From: Acidobacteriota bacterium
Lineage (GTDB): Bacteria; Acidobacteriota; Thermoanaerobaculia; Gp7-AA8
Assembly (NCBI GenBank): GCA_021781455.1
Contig: JAJXWV010000067.1
Location: 1-58,601, forward strand
Direction of reading: 5' to 3'
DNA: 58,601 nucleotides
Each line of letters begins with the position of its first letter. Position 1 is the stretch's first letter. The position numbers and the translations under genes were made by a program. Shown here in pieces: positions 17,854 to 29,735 of the stretch. The notes under the pieces were generated by a model that ran no database searches, was not told the origin of the DNA, and saw only the letters and a program-made list of their open reading frames with translations.

Positions 17854-18273
17854 CGGACCTCGACTTTGCAAAATGGCCGCCTCATTTGGGCCGTACAGTA
17901 ACCCATGAGGCCATCCCTGCGCTTGTTTCCATGACCAGTCGATTCGCGGACCGATCAGCGCCGGAACCGGCCGAGCCACGCACCCGCCTCGGCGAACTCG
18001 ACGAGCGGCGTGCGCCCGTCCGGCGAAGTTCTACTTCGGTGGATGGTCAACGAACGCGCGAGCCACATAAATAGAGATGGCGAAGGTTACTTACTCTCCC
18101 ATGTTTCAAAATAAGAGTGGTGTAAGATGTTATATTGCCAAATCTTGTTCTGCTCTTGGGGTTCGATCCTCATTGGAATCTTCGATTCTAAAGGGGCATG
18201 GATTCCCCATAAGTCTTTGAAGAACTGAGCGTTAAGCAGCAGTGTTGATCTTCAGCCTGTCTCGGAGAGGCTC
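17854..18273. other. Intergenic region upstream of the plus-strand kinase operon
   Basis: No supported gene (apart from the possible extension of the 17593 gene to 17979). From about 18065 to 18240 the DNA is clearly more AT-rich than its surroundings (for example GATGTTATATTGCC near 18130), as expected of the promoter for the kinase starting at 18274. I could not settle on a -35/-10 pair. Confidence 0.5.
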
Positions 18274-21200
18274 TTGAGCCAGTCGATCGGTTACAGACGA
18301 GACCGTCGTAAGCGGGACGCCATCGTCGTCATCGTCACGGTCGGACTGGCACTCGTCGTCGAGCTCACCTACTTCGTCAGAATCTACATTCCGAGGGAGA
18401 TCGCTGAGACGATTCGCTACACGGGCGAACGCCTGTTGAGTGTGTGCGACGACCGGCGACGGACGATCGAGACCTGGGTCCGCGGGAGGAAGGCCGCCGC
18501 GGAGCTCATCGCGACGCACCACGCGGTCGTGTCTCTCGCAGCGGCTCCGCATTCGGCGAGTGCCCCCGGCGGAGAGGACCTCCGGGGCGACGCGACCTCT
18601 CTGCTCGATCACCTCGTGACCGCGTATGGATTCGATGGATACGAGGCGATTTATGTCGTGGGCGCCGACGGCGTCGTCATCGCGCAGAACAGCGGCAGCG
18701 TCCCGCTGGATCAGTCGCTGCTCTCGACAACGCGAGGCTCACCGAACTCAATCGACTTCCAGCGCGACCGCTCGGGAGCGCCGGTCATCGTCGTCAACCA
18801 GCCGGTCCCTTCCGCGGCGGGCGCGCAGGTCATCATTCTGATCGACCCGCGAGCGTGGCTCTATCCGCTTCTTCACACCGATCCCGTTCCGACTCTGACG
18901 GGTGAAACGCTTCTCGTGAGGCGGGACGGTGATTCGATCGTCGCTCTGAGTCCGCTCAGGCACAACCCGGCGCCTCCTCTTACGGTGAAGCGTCCGGCGA
19001 GCACGCCGGGGCTTCCCGCCGCGGTAGCCATCAACGGCGTGCGCACCTTCGGCGACTACCGGGACTATCGGCGCGATCGCGTTCTTGCTGCCACGGACGG
19101 AATCGCCGGAACCGGCTGGGGTCTCATCGTGAAGATGGACCGGGCCGAGGCGCTGGAAGAGACGAAGGAGGGCATCTGGTGGGTGGGCATGGCCACACTG
19201 GCCCTGACGATCCTCATGGCCGCGGTTGCATTTCAGATCTCGTCCTTCTTTCGGAAGCGGTTTGCCGTCGCGCTCGCGGAGAGCGAAGCCCGATTCTCGG
19301 AGTTGTTTGAGCAGGCGAACGACGCGGTCGTCATGTTCGACCCCGATACGACGATCATCGCGGCAAACGGCGCTGCCCAGAGGTTGTACGGCTACGGCCA
19401 TGCGGAGCTGATCGGGATGAAGGTCGAACAGCTTCGTCCGCCCGAGACCCGTTCCGAGGTGCCGGGAATGCACCGGGCCATTCTTGTCAGCGACGGCTTG
19501 CTCTTCGAGGCCGTTCACATGAACAAGGACGGAACGCGAATTCCAGTCGAGGTCAGCGCACGGCCGGTAGCGAACGGGACGCTGATCCTCTCGATCATCC
19601 GCGACGTTCACGAGCGCAAGGCTGCTGCGGAGCGAATTCGCTTTCTCAACCGGATGCTGCGCACGATCTCGGAGATCAACCAGGTCGTTGTTCGCGACCG
19701 CAATAACGAGCGATTGCTCGCCGAGGCATGCCGGATCCTGGTCGAGGATGGCGAGTTCCTCATGGCCTGGATCGGCTTCGCCGACGAGGAAACCATGCAG
19801 GTGCGGCCGGTAGCCTCATCGGGCGACGACAACGGATACATCGAGGCCGCGGACATTCATTTCGACGACGCCGAGCGGGGGCGGGGGCCGGTAGGAACGG
19901 CGATTCGCGAAGGGCGTCCTGTGGTCATCAACGACTGGACGACGGAGGGCTCTGCGGTACCGCCGCGCGCGGCCGCCTTGCAGCGCGGCTTTCGAGCCGC
20001 CGCAGCTTTTCCGATGGAAGTGCGCGGGAGGGTCATCGGCGCGGTGGCCGTGTATGGGGCGCAGGCCGGCGTGTTCACCGACGAGATCACGTCGTTGCTG
20101 CTCCAGCTGGCCGGGGACATCGCCTTCGCCCTCGACACTCTGGAGATCGACCGGCAGCGTCGTCGTGCCGAGGCCGAGGTGCAGGTTGCCAGCGAGCGCC
20201 TGCAGTCGTTGTTCCGGAACATGCAGGAGGGCATGGCGTACTGCCGGATGCTTTTCATCGACGGGGAGCCTCACGACTTCCTTTACCTGAACGTCAATGA
20301 CGCTTTCTCGAGGCTGACCGGCCTGGAGAACGTCGAGGGACGCTGGGTCAGCGAGGTCATTCCCGGCATTCGTCAATCCGATCCCGAGGTGTTCCAGATC
20401 TACGGACGCGTGGTGATCACGGGAGTCCCCGAGAAGTTCGAGATGTACATCCAGGGGCTGGAATTGTGGTTCTCGGTCTCGGTGTACCGGCCGGAGGCGG
20501 AGTGCTTCGTGGCGATTTTCGACGTGATCACGGAGCGGAAGAAGGCCGAGGCGGCGCTGCGTGAGACCGAGCAGCGGTTTCGCACGTTCTTCGATCAGTC
20601 TCCCGTCGGGCTGAGCCTGACCGGGCCCGACGGGCGGCTGCAGCGGGTGAACCAGGCGTTCTGCGATCTCGTCGGGTATTCGTCGGAGGAATTGGCCACG
20701 CTCCCGTTTGACTCCATCACCCACCCGGACGACATCGTGGCAAGCAGGGAAGGGGCGGCAGGCCTGCTGGCCGGGGAGCGCGAGACCTGGTCGATGGAAA
20801 AGCGCTACCTCACAAAGGATCGCCGGATCGTCTGGGCTCGGGTGGAAACGACTCTTGCGCGCGACGACGGAGGTCATCCCTTCTACTTCCTCACGCACGC
20901 TCTCGACATCACGGAGCGCAGGCGTACGGATGAGGCTCTGCGGGAGAGCGAGGAACGCCTGCGGCTGGCGATCGAGGCCGCCCGCATGGGGACGTTCGAC
21001 TGGGACATCCACGACGACCGCATCGTCTGGTCGCGGCTGCACGAAGAGCTGTGGGGATTTGCGCCGGACGAGTTCGACGGAACTTTCGAGTCGTTTTCGA
21101 GCCGGATCCATTCGGAAGACCGGGCCGGAGTGGCTGACGCGATGGATGGTTCGATCGACAGCCGCGAGGCATTTACCCACGAATTCCGCGTCGTCTGGCC

Positions 21201-22092
21201 TGATCACAGCATCCACTGGGTGGCCTTCAGCGGCCGCTTCTCGTTTGACGACGACGGGCCGGTGCGCATGCGCGGCGTGGCTCGCGAAATCACTGCGCGA
21301 AAGCGCTCGGAGGACGAGATCCGGCGGCTTCACGAGGAACTGCAGGCGCATGCCGCCGAGCTCGAACAGCGCGTGCACGACCGCACCGTCCAGCTGGAAG
21401 CGGCGAACAGGGAGCTCGAGTCATTCAGCTACTCGGTCTCCCACGATCTGCGCGCCCCGCTGCGCGCCATCGATGGTTTTTCCCGCATCGTCGAGGAGGA
21501 CTACGGACCGCGGCTCGACGACGAGGGACGTCGCGTGATCGGTGTCATCAGGCAGAACACGAAGCAGATGGGACAGCTCATCGACGACCTGCTGATGTTC
21601 TCCCGCACGGGCCGCCACGCGCTCGACCCCAAGGGCATCGACATGGCCGCAATGGCCAGGGCCGTCTTTGACGAAATCGTCCCGAAGGAGGAGGAGAGCC
21701 GGTACGACTTCCTGTGCCCGCCGCTTCCTCATTTCGTCGGCGATGCGAGCCTCATGCGCCAGGTCTGGGCCAACCTGATCGGGAACGCGGTCAAGTTTAC
21801 GGGCCGCACGGACCATCCTGCGATCTCGATCAGCGCCCGTCAGGAGGATCACGAGGTCGTCTTCGAGGTCGCCGACAACGGAGCGGGATTCGATATGCGC
21901 TACGCCGAAAAACTGTTCAGCGTCTTTCAGAGACTGCACTCGCTGGAGCAGTTCGAGGGAACGGGTGTCGGCCTGGCCCTGGTCCAGCGGATCGTGCAAC
22001 GGCACGGTGGCCGGGTGTGGGCGCGAGGAACGCCGGGGGAAGGCGCGGTCTTTTCGTTCGCCTTCCCGATCGTGGAGGTGACGAATGAATGA
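18274..22092 (+). CDS. Membrane-bound multi-PAS/GAF sensor histidine kinase
   Basis: 1272 residues with a TTG start preceded by GGAGAGG. Order: membrane helix about 15-37; extracytoplasmic sensor about 40-295, probably Cache-like; helix about 300-325; PAS 336-450; GAF 455-625; three further PAS domains about 645-760, 765-885 and 895-1015; a short coiled coil; HisKA with His1057 in SVSHDLRAPL; HATPase about 1150-1265 with NLIGNAVKF, DNGAGFD and GTGVGLALVQRI. The kinase end resembles bacteriophytochrome-type kinases that pair with Rcp1-like single receivers, and such a receiver overlaps its 3' end by 8 bp. It should autophosphorylate on His1057. The external ligand is unknown. Confidence 0.92.
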   Translation: MSQSIGYRRDRRKRDAIVVIVTVGLALVVELTYFVRIYIPREIAETIRYTGERLLSVCDDRRRTIETWVRGRKAAAELIATHHAVVSLAAAPHSASAPGGEDLRGDATSLLDHLVTAYGFDGYEAIYVVGADGVVIAQNSGSVPLDQSLLSTTRGSPNSIDFQRDRSGAPVIVVNQPVPSAAGAQVIILIDPRAWLYPLLHTDPVPTLTGETLLVRRDGDSIVALSPLRHNPAPPLTVKRPASTPGLPAAVAINGVRTFGDYRDYRRDRVLAATDGIAGTGWGLIVKMDRAEALEETKEGIWWVGMATLALTILMAAVAFQISSFFRKRFAVALAESEARFSELFEQANDAVVMFDPDTTIIAANGAAQRLYGYGHAELIGMKVEQLRPPETRSEVPGMHRAILVSDGLLFEAVHMNKDGTRIPVEVSARPVANGTLILSIIRDVHERKAAAERIRFLNRMLRTISEINQVVVRDRNNERLLAEACRILVEDGEFLMAWIGFADEETMQVRPVASSGDDNGYIEAADIHFDDAERGRGPVGTAIREGRPVVINDWTTEGSAVPPRAAALQRGFRAAAAFPMEVRGRVIGAVAVYGAQAGVFTDEITSLLLQLAGDIAFALDTLEIDRQRRRAEAEVQVASERLQSLFRNMQEGMAYCRMLFIDGEPHDFLYLNVNDAFSRLTGLENVEGRWVSEVIPGIRQSDPEVFQIYGRVVITGVPEKFEMYIQGLELWFSVSVYRPEAECFVAIFDVITERKKAEAALRETEQRFRTFFDQSPVGLSLTGPDGRLQRVNQAFCDLVGYSSEELATLPFDSITHPDDIVASREGAAGLLAGERETWSMEKRYLTKDRRIVWARVETTLARDDGGHPFYFLTHALDITERRRTDEALRESEERLRLAIEAARMGTFDWDIHDDRIVWSRLHEELWGFAPDEFDGTFESFSSRIHSEDRAGVADAMDGSIDSREAFTHEFRVVWPDHSIHWVAFSGRFSFDDDGPVRMRGVAREITARKRSEDEIRRLHEELQAHAAELEQRVHDRTVQLEAANRELESFSYSVSHDLRAPLRAIDGFSRIVEEDYGPRLDDEGRRVIGVIRQNTKQMGQLIDDLLMFSRTGRHALDPKGIDMAAMARAVFDEIVPKEEESRYDFLCPPLPHFVGDASLMRQVWANLIGNAVKFTGRTDHPAISISARQEDHEVVFEVADNGAGFDMRYAEKLFSVFQRLHSLEQFEGTGVGLALVQRIVQRHGGRVWARGTPGEGAVFSFAFPIVEVTNE

Positions 22093-22525
22093 GGAAAGCG
22101 TTGCCGACATCCTGCTCGTCGAGGACAGTCCGGCGGATGTCGAGCTCACGGTGCGCGCCCTCAAGAAGGCAAATCTCGCGAATCCGATTCTGGTGATCAA
22201 CGACGGTGTTGCGGCACTCGACTATGCCTTCCGGAGGGGTGAGTACGCGGACCGCGGCAGCTCATCGCCGAAAGTCATCCTGCTGGCCATCAAGCTGCCG
22301 AAGGTCGACGGGATCGAAGTGCTCCGCCGGCTGAAGAGCGACGACGCGACGAAGTTGATACCCGTGGTCATGCTGACGTCGTCCCGGGAGGAGCGCGATG
22401 TCGTCGAGAGCTACCGGCTGGGAGCGAACAGCTACATCGTCAAGCCGGTCGATTTCGAGAAGTTTGTGGAGGCCGTAGAGCACATAGGCCTATATTGGCT
22501 GCTTCTCAACGAGCCGCCGGTCTAG
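22085..22525 (+). CDS. Rcp1-like single-domain receiver lacking the phosphoacceptor Asp
   Basis: 146 residues, receiver only. The acidic pair Glu13-Asp14 (LVEDSPADVE), Thr98 (MLTSS) and Lys120 (YIVKP) are all in place. The position of the phosphorylated Asp is Ala68: VILLAIKLPKVDG, where the family has LLDLKLPKVDG. The codon is GCC, one base from GAC. As read, it cannot be phosphorylated in the normal way. It overlaps the upstream kinase by 8 bp and precedes the hybrid kinase by 9 nt, so it lies in an operon. It may act as a phosphorylation-independent adaptor, or the base could be an error or recent mutation. Confidence 0.93.
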   Translation: MNEESVADILLVEDSPADVELTVRALKKANLANPILVINDGVAALDYAFRRGEYADRGSSSPKVILLAIKLPKVDGIEVLRRLKSDDATKLIPVVMLTSSREERDVVESYRLGANSYIVKPVDFEKFVEAVEHIGLYWLLLNEPPV

Positions 22526-22534
22526 GAGAAAGGC

Positions 22535-25231
22535 GTGACAGAACATGCGCAGGAGTCGGCGTCGAACGCGGCACGGCCCGGGGAAGCGCGCAGGCCGCTT
22601 CGCATTCTGATTGCCGAGGACGTTCCGTCGGACGCGGAACTGGTCGCGAGAACCTTGCGCACGGCCGGGATGGACTTCGTCATGCGGCGCGTCGACACCG
22701 CGGAGGCGTTCAAGGCTCAGCTGGATGAATTCTCGCCTCAGATCATCCTGTCCGATTACAGCATGCCTTCCTTTGATGGTCTCTCGGCTCTCGCCATCAC
22801 ACTCGAGCAAGCCGCCGATACTCCATTCATCATCGTCACCGGCTCGCTCAACGAGGAGACCGCGGTGCGTTGCATCAAGGCCGGTGCCGACGACTACATC
22901 CTCAAAGACCGCACCGCACGGCTTCCGAGCGCGATCGAGGCCGCCATCGAAAAGAAGAGGCTCGCGCAGGAGCGCAGACTGGCCCGGCTGGCTTTGCGGG
23001 CCAGCGAGGAACGCTTCCGCGCCCTCATCGAGAATTCCTCTGACGGAATCCTTCTGATCGCACGCGGGGCGACAGTCTCCTACGTGAGCCCTTCCTCCGA
23101 GCGTGTCCTCGGCTATTCCCAGGACGAGGTGATCGGGCAGGACGTACGCCGTTTTCTGCACGAGGAAGACCGGGCGGTGACGGCGGCGATGCTGGAAAGA
23201 CTCCAGCGCGAGCCGGGGATGACGACCACTGCCGTCTTTCGCTGCCGTCGTCGAGACGGAAGCTGGGCGTGGATCGAAGCGACGGCCCGGAACGCTCTCG
23301 GCGAGCCCGCCATTCAGGCGATCGTGGTCAACTTCCGCGACGTCACCGAATCGCGCAGGACGGTGGACGCGCTGCGAGAAAGCGAGCTCCGTTATCGGGA
23401 GATCTTCGAGAACACCTCCGAATGCATCTTCCTTCTCGACGTCATGCCCGACGGCCGCTTCAAGCTCGCCGGGCTCAATCCCGCCGAGGAGAAAGCGGTC
23501 GGTCTCTCGAGCCCTTATGCGTCCGGGAAGTTCGTCTCGGACGTCATTCCCGAGTCGATCGCCAGGAATGCAGAGGCCAACTATCGACGGTGCCTGAGCG
23601 CCGGGACGCTCATCAGCTACGACGAGGAGCTCGATCTGCCGGTCGGCCGCCGCAGCTTCCACACGACCCTGATTCCGGTACGAAACGCCGCCGGCGACGT
23701 CTACAGGATTGTCGGCATTGCGACCAACGTCACCGAGCGCAGGCGCCTCGAGGAGGAGATGCGGCGCCTGGTCGCCGCCATCGAGCAGGTTGCAGAGACA
23801 GTCATGATCACCGACCTCGATGGAGTCATTGAATACGTCAACCCGGCATTCACGACCGTCACCGGGTACTCGCGCGAGGAAGCGTTGGGGAAGACCCCGC
23901 GCATCCTGCAGAGCGGCAAGCACGACCAGGAGTTCTATCGGAACCTCTGGACGACGCTCAAGAACGGCGAGACGTGGCACGGTCACCTCATCAACAGGCG
24001 CAAGGACGGAGCCCTGTACGAAGAAGATGCCAGCATCTCGCCCGTGCGTGACGAGAACGGGACTTTCGTACGCTACGTGGCGGTCAAGCGCGACGTCACG
24101 CAGGAGATCGCACTGGAGTCTCAGCTTCGCCAGGCCCAGAAGATGGAGGCCGTCGGTATGCTGGCCGGCGGAATCGCTCACGACTTCAACAACCTTCTGC
24201 AGGCGTTGCTCGCGCAGGCGCAGCTCCTTGCACGCATCAGCAAGGACCCCGAAAGAGTGAATACCACTCGAGCCAACATGGAACGGCAGATCAGGCACGG
24301 CGCGTCATTGACCCGTCAGCTTCTGCTATTCGCGCGCAAGGACACCGCCAGAGCACGGCTGCTCGATCTGAACGAGACGATTCGCGGTGCCGTCAACCTC
24401 CTCAAGCAGCTCGTCAGGGCAAACGTGGCCTTCGTCACCGACCTCGCACCGGCTTCGTTTCCCGTGACCGCTGATCCGAGCCAGCTCGAACAGGTGCTCG
24501 TGAACCTCGTGGTCAACGCCGTCGATGCCATGCCGGAAGGGGGGCAGCTGGTCATCCGCTCCGGCGGCGAGCCCGGCCCCTGGGTCTGGTTCGCCGTCGA
24601 CGACAGCGGTGTCGGGATCGCCCCGGAGATTCGCGATCGCGTATTCGAGCCTTTCTTCTCCACCAAACGCGAGAAGGGAACGGGCCTGGGTTTGTCGGTC
24701 GTCCACGGCATCGTCACTCAGCTCGGCGGAACGGTCGAGGTTCGCGACGGCGACGGCGCCGGGACGACGTTTCTCGTGCGGCTGCCTCGATCGCAAGCCG
24801 CGAAAAGCGCGGCCGCCGAGGCCGAAGCATCGCCTGAAATGCCTACGGGACACGGCGAGCGCATCCTCATCGTCGAAGACGAAGACGACGTTCGCCACAG
24901 CCTGAACGGTGTCCTGGAGGCGTTAGGCTACGTCGTCACGATCGCCGCGGGCAGCGAACAGGCGCTGAATCTCGGCAATGGTCCTCCATTCGACCTCATG
25001 CTGACCGATCTGGTGCTCCCCGGCATTCAGGGGATCGAGCTGGCCGCGACCATGACGGCGCGCTGGCCGAAGATGCGGGTCATCCTGATGTCCGGCTATG
25101 CGGAGGAGGCCGCGAGGAAAAGCCTCAGCAAAAGGGGATGCCGTTTTCTGCAGAAGCCGTTCGGTGCGCACGAGCTCGCGGTCGAAGTCCACGATGCCCT
25201 CGCGCAGCGGGGTGAGCAGCCGTCCAGGTGA
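22535..25231 (+). CDS. Soluble hybrid histidine kinase, REC-PAS-PAS-PAS-HisKA-HATPase-REC
   Basis: 898 residues with no membrane helix. N-terminal receiver about 24-140 (AEDVPSDAE, IILSDYSMPSFDG, Lys in ILKDR). PAS domains about 150-272, 275-400 and 405-525, the last with VTGYSREEALGKTPRILQSG. HisKA holds His549 in GGIAHDFNNLLQ, the NtrB-like subgroup. HATPase about 645-755 with NLVVNAVDAM, DDSGVGI and KGTGLGLSVV. C-terminal receiver about 775-890 (VEDEDDVR, LMLTDLVLPGIQG, LQKPF). All key Asp and Lys residues are present. It follows the receiver at 22085-22525 by 9 nt. Likely phosphorelay input from the first gene; no DNA-binding output is encoded here. Confidence 0.92.
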   Translation: MTEHAQESASNAARPGEARRPLRILIAEDVPSDAELVARTLRTAGMDFVMRRVDTAEAFKAQLDEFSPQIILSDYSMPSFDGLSALAITLEQAADTPFIIVTGSLNEETAVRCIKAGADDYILKDRTARLPSAIEAAIEKKRLAQERRLARLALRASEERFRALIENSSDGILLIARGATVSYVSPSSERVLGYSQDEVIGQDVRRFLHEEDRAVTAAMLERLQREPGMTTTAVFRCRRRDGSWAWIEATARNALGEPAIQAIVVNFRDVTESRRTVDALRESELRYREIFENTSECIFLLDVMPDGRFKLAGLNPAEEKAVGLSSPYASGKFVSDVIPESIARNAEANYRRCLSAGTLISYDEELDLPVGRRSFHTTLIPVRNAAGDVYRIVGIATNVTERRRLEEEMRRLVAAIEQVAETVMITDLDGVIEYVNPAFTTVTGYSREEALGKTPRILQSGKHDQEFYRNLWTTLKNGETWHGHLINRRKDGALYEEDASISPVRDENGTFVRYVAVKRDVTQEIALESQLRQAQKMEAVGMLAGGIAHDFNNLLQALLAQAQLLARISKDPERVNTTRANMERQIRHGASLTRQLLLFARKDTARARLLDLNETIRGAVNLLKQLVRANVAFVTDLAPASFPVTADPSQLEQVLVNLVVNAVDAMPEGGQLVIRSGGEPGPWVWFAVDDSGVGIAPEIRDRVFEPFFSTKREKGTGLGLSVVHGIVTQLGGTVEVRDGDGAGTTFLVRLPRSQAAKSAAAEAEASPEMPTGHGERILIVEDEDDVRHSLNGVLEALGYVVTIAAGSEQALNLGNGPPFDLMLTDLVLPGIQGIELAATMTARWPKMRVILMSGYAEEAARKSLSKRGCRFLQKPFGAHELAVEVHDALAQRGEQPSR

Positions 25232-25267
25232 CGGTGTTCGGCGCGCGCACTCGGCGGCGCAGGTCCA

Positions 25268-25479
25268 GGCGGCGTAGCCGCCGTAAGAATTTAGCGGCGG
25301 CCGTCAGGCCGCCCGAGCAAGCGATCGCATCAGCGTTCGAGGGCGCGGAGTGCCCGACAGAAGGCTACGGAAACAGACGGGGTATCTGTCGCGCGCCTGG
25401 CGCGCTCTAACGCTGGGCCGGGCTGATCGAACGGCGGCCTGACGGCCGCCGCTAAATTCTTACGGCGGCTACGCCGCCT
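25268..25479. repeat. Compound palindromic element A, copy 3 (inverted, both ends complete)
   Basis: 212 bp in the opposite orientation to the copies at 1961 and 5846. Left end GGCGGCGTAGCCGCC, spacer GTAAGAATTTA, then GCGGCGGCCGTCAGGCCGCC; the right end is its inverse. The interior holds the reverse complement of the GTGCCC/CTGTCGCGC core of the other copies. It fills the space between two convergent kinase operons (25232-25537); nothing else is seen there. Confidence 0.88.
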
Positions 25480-25537
25480 GTCGAGCATATCCTGCGATTT
25501 CCGCACAGCCTCTGAGCCTAGCGACCTAGCTCAGCGG

Positions 25538-26932
25538 TCACTGTGCGGATGCGCGGAGCGGGATCGTGAAGGCGAACGTGCTTCCGACGCCAGGCGTGCT
25601 CTTCACGCTGATGTGACCGCCGTGAGCTTCGACGGCGAGCTTGCAGAATGCGAGGCCGAGGCCGGTCCCGACCTTGCGGGAGTCGAGTTGGCCGAATTTT
25701 TCGAAGATCCGCTCGAGCGCCTCGGGGGCGATGCCGGATCCGGTGTCGCGAACGGAGAAGCGGACGTGGTCATCGGTGGCCGACGCCGTGATCGTCACGG
25801 TTCCGGCGCCGGTGAACTTGATCGCGTTGGCGATGAGGTTCACGAGCGTGCGGTTCAGCTTCTTTTCGTCGCCTGCGAATCGGGGCAGGTCCGGGGCGAT
25901 GTCGGCGACGATCACGGTGCGCGGCTCGTTTGCGAGGGAGGTCACCTGTTCGACAGCGCTGGCCACGAGCGAAGCTGCGGAGAGCCCGTCGAGGTCGAGC
26001 CGCGTCTTGCCTGACTCCATCTTCTCCACGTCCAGGAGATCGTTGATCATTCCGAGGAGGGTCCTGCCGCCGCTCATGGCAATGTTCATGAGCTCGCGCT
26101 GTGTGGCATCGAGAGTGCCGCAAGTGCCGAGCATCTCGACGCCGGCGATGACTGCCGACAGGGGAGTGCGCAAATCGTGGACGATCATGTTGCGCATGTC
26201 GTCGCGCAGTTTTTCGACCTCCTGCAGGCGTTTGAAATTCTGCTGGAGCTGCGCAAACAGAGCGGCTTCCCGATCGCGGGTGCGCTTCTTCTGCAGGCAG
26301 GAGTCGACACGCGCCCGGAGCAGCGTCGGGTCGAACGGCTTGGTCAGGTAATCCTCGGCTCCGGCCTCGATGCAACGGACGACCGACTGCACCTCGTTGA
26401 CTGCCGAGATCATGATGACGGCGATCTGCTGCATGCCGGCGTCGGCTTTGATGTGGCGCAGCACTTCGTGACCATCCATGTCGGGCATCATGATGTCGAG
26501 CAGGACCACGTCAAACGCAGTCTCGGTCATCAGACGCAGCGCGTCGGCGCCATTGCCGACCGTCCTGACGGCGTGTCCCTGGCGCGTCAGCCGGCGGCAG
26601 AGCACGTCACGGTTGTTGGCGTCGTCGTCGACGACCAGCACCACCCCTGGCTCAATGGACACCTGCGGGCGCATGGCCGTTGAAGGAGCGATCTCGCCGC
26701 GGCTCAATGGCGCGGTTATCGTCTCCTCCCCGCCGACGGTGAAGTTCTCGTCGATGATCTCCAGCATCTTCTGTCCCGCGGAGCAGATCTTCTGAAGATC
26801 GGCGGCGAGGCCCTCGTGCTCCGGAGCTTGCTCGACGAGCATCTCCGAGTAGCCGATGATCTGATTCAGAGGCGTTCGGAGGTCGTGAAGAAGCTCCGAG
26901 GAGAGATTGCTCTTGCAGTGGGCGACGCTCAC
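25538..26932 (-). CDS. Hybrid histidine kinase with two HisKA segments, HisKA-REC-HisKA-HATPase
   Basis: 464 residues from a GTG at 26932 that overlaps the upstream stop as GTGA, with CAGGAG 8 nt before it; a GTG at 26941 is possible. Residues about 8-65 form a first HisKA-like segment with His16 in LLHDLRTPLN but no ATPase after it. A receiver follows (about 95-215: VVDDDANNRD, VVLLDIMMPDMDG, LTKPF). The true kinase core has His252 in MIVHDLRTPLSAV and HATPase about 355-460 (NLIANAIKF, DTGSGIAP, VGTGLGLAFCK). No membrane helix or PAS domain. It is third in the operon 29342-25538. The first HisKA may be a phosphotransfer or dimer module. Confidence 0.9.
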   Translation of the reverse strand: MSVAHCKSNLSSELLHDLRTPLNQIIGYSEMLVEQAPEHEGLAADLQKICSAGQKMLEIIDENFTVGGEETITAPLSRGEIAPSTAMRPQVSIEPGVVLVVDDDANNRDVLCRRLTRQGHAVRTVGNGADALRLMTETAFDVVLLDIMMPDMDGHEVLRHIKADAGMQQIAVIMISAVNEVQSVVRCIEAGAEDYLTKPFDPTLLRARVDSCLQKKRTRDREAALFAQLQQNFKRLQEVEKLRDDMRNMIVHDLRTPLSAVIAGVEMLGTCGTLDATQRELMNIAMSGGRTLLGMINDLLDVEKMESGKTRLDLDGLSAASLVASAVEQVTSLANEPRTVIVADIAPDLPRFAGDEKKLNRTLVNLIANAIKFTGAGTVTITASATDDHVRFSVRDTGSGIAPEALERIFEKFGQLDSRKVGTGLGLAFCKLAVEAHGGHISVKSTPGVGSTFAFTIPLRASAQ

Positions 26933-27311
26933 GAGATGCACTCCTGGGTGGCGACGGTCAGCAGATTCTCGATTTTGGCGAGGAGGCGCGGCAGATCGAT
27001 CGGTTTGGTGTCGTACTCATCGCAACCCGCTTCGAGAGCTTTTTCGCGATCGTTCGCCATGGCGTGCGCGGTCAGGGCGATGACGGGGATGTGCTTGAGC
27101 GCGTCGTCAGCCTTCATTCTGCGCGTTGCTTCCCAGCCGTCGACGACCGGCAGGCTCATGTCCATCAGGATGAGATCCGGCATGTCTGCCCGCGCCACCT
27201 CGAGGCTCTTCTCGCCATCGACGGCGATGACGACTCTGTAGCCCTTGCGCTCCAGCCGCCGCGACAACATCTCGCGGTTCATTTCATTGTCCTCGACAAG
27301 CAGAATGGTGC

Positions 27312-27315
<4 letters not shown>
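26929..27315 (-). CDS. Single-domain response regulator, DivK-like
   Basis: 128 residues, receiver only: LLVEDNEMNREM, phosphoacceptor Asp in LILMDMSLPVVDG, Thr in IALTAHAM, Lys in DTKPIDL. It has no output domain, so it should shuttle phosphate or bind a partner. It overlaps both neighbours by 4 nt (ATGA at the 5' side, GTGA at the 3' side), so all three proteins of this operon are translationally coupled and should be made in similar amounts. Confidence 0.92.
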
Positions 27316-29342
<2,027 letters not shown>

Positions 29343-29735
29343 GGATCGCCTCCTGGTTGTTCAACCGGTCGCGATCGCAGGGCGCGGACAGTCGAGTTAT
29401 GGATAGGAAACGCGACGACTACTCACTGCTCCATGCATTGAACGAGCCGCAATGGTCGAAGCGGCTCGCGAAGTCGCACATTTCGCCGGCCAATGTCGAA
29501 GCGAGCGCGTCTGAACCGCGGATCGGAGACAGGACGAGAAGAATCCACTCCTGCAAGAGCCGGCCCATCCGTTGCTGGGTTTCTCATCAGTGCGCCACTC
29601 GGTAATGACATTGATTAGGCTCATTCACCCAATGCCGCATCGTATGTCACGCATATAGAGCGCAATCCATGTGAATGCCCGGTTGTGATGCATCGCATTT
29701 GATATGATCATGCCGTCAATACTGAGGAAAATTGA
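29343..29735. other. Divergent intergenic region between kinase operon and small gene
   Basis: No supported gene; short open frames here lack family features. The stretch 29600-29735 is AT-richer and should hold the promoter of the 29736 gene. Promoters for the minus kinase operon should lie near 29343-29450. I found no clear operator or terminator. Confidence 0.45.

Noticed and set aside
19816-21378. 520-residue open frame on minus
   Set aside because: Antisense to the PAS kinase; no recognisable domain.
22490-24298. 602-residue open frame on minus
   Set aside because: Antisense to the hybrid kinase; no recognisable domain.
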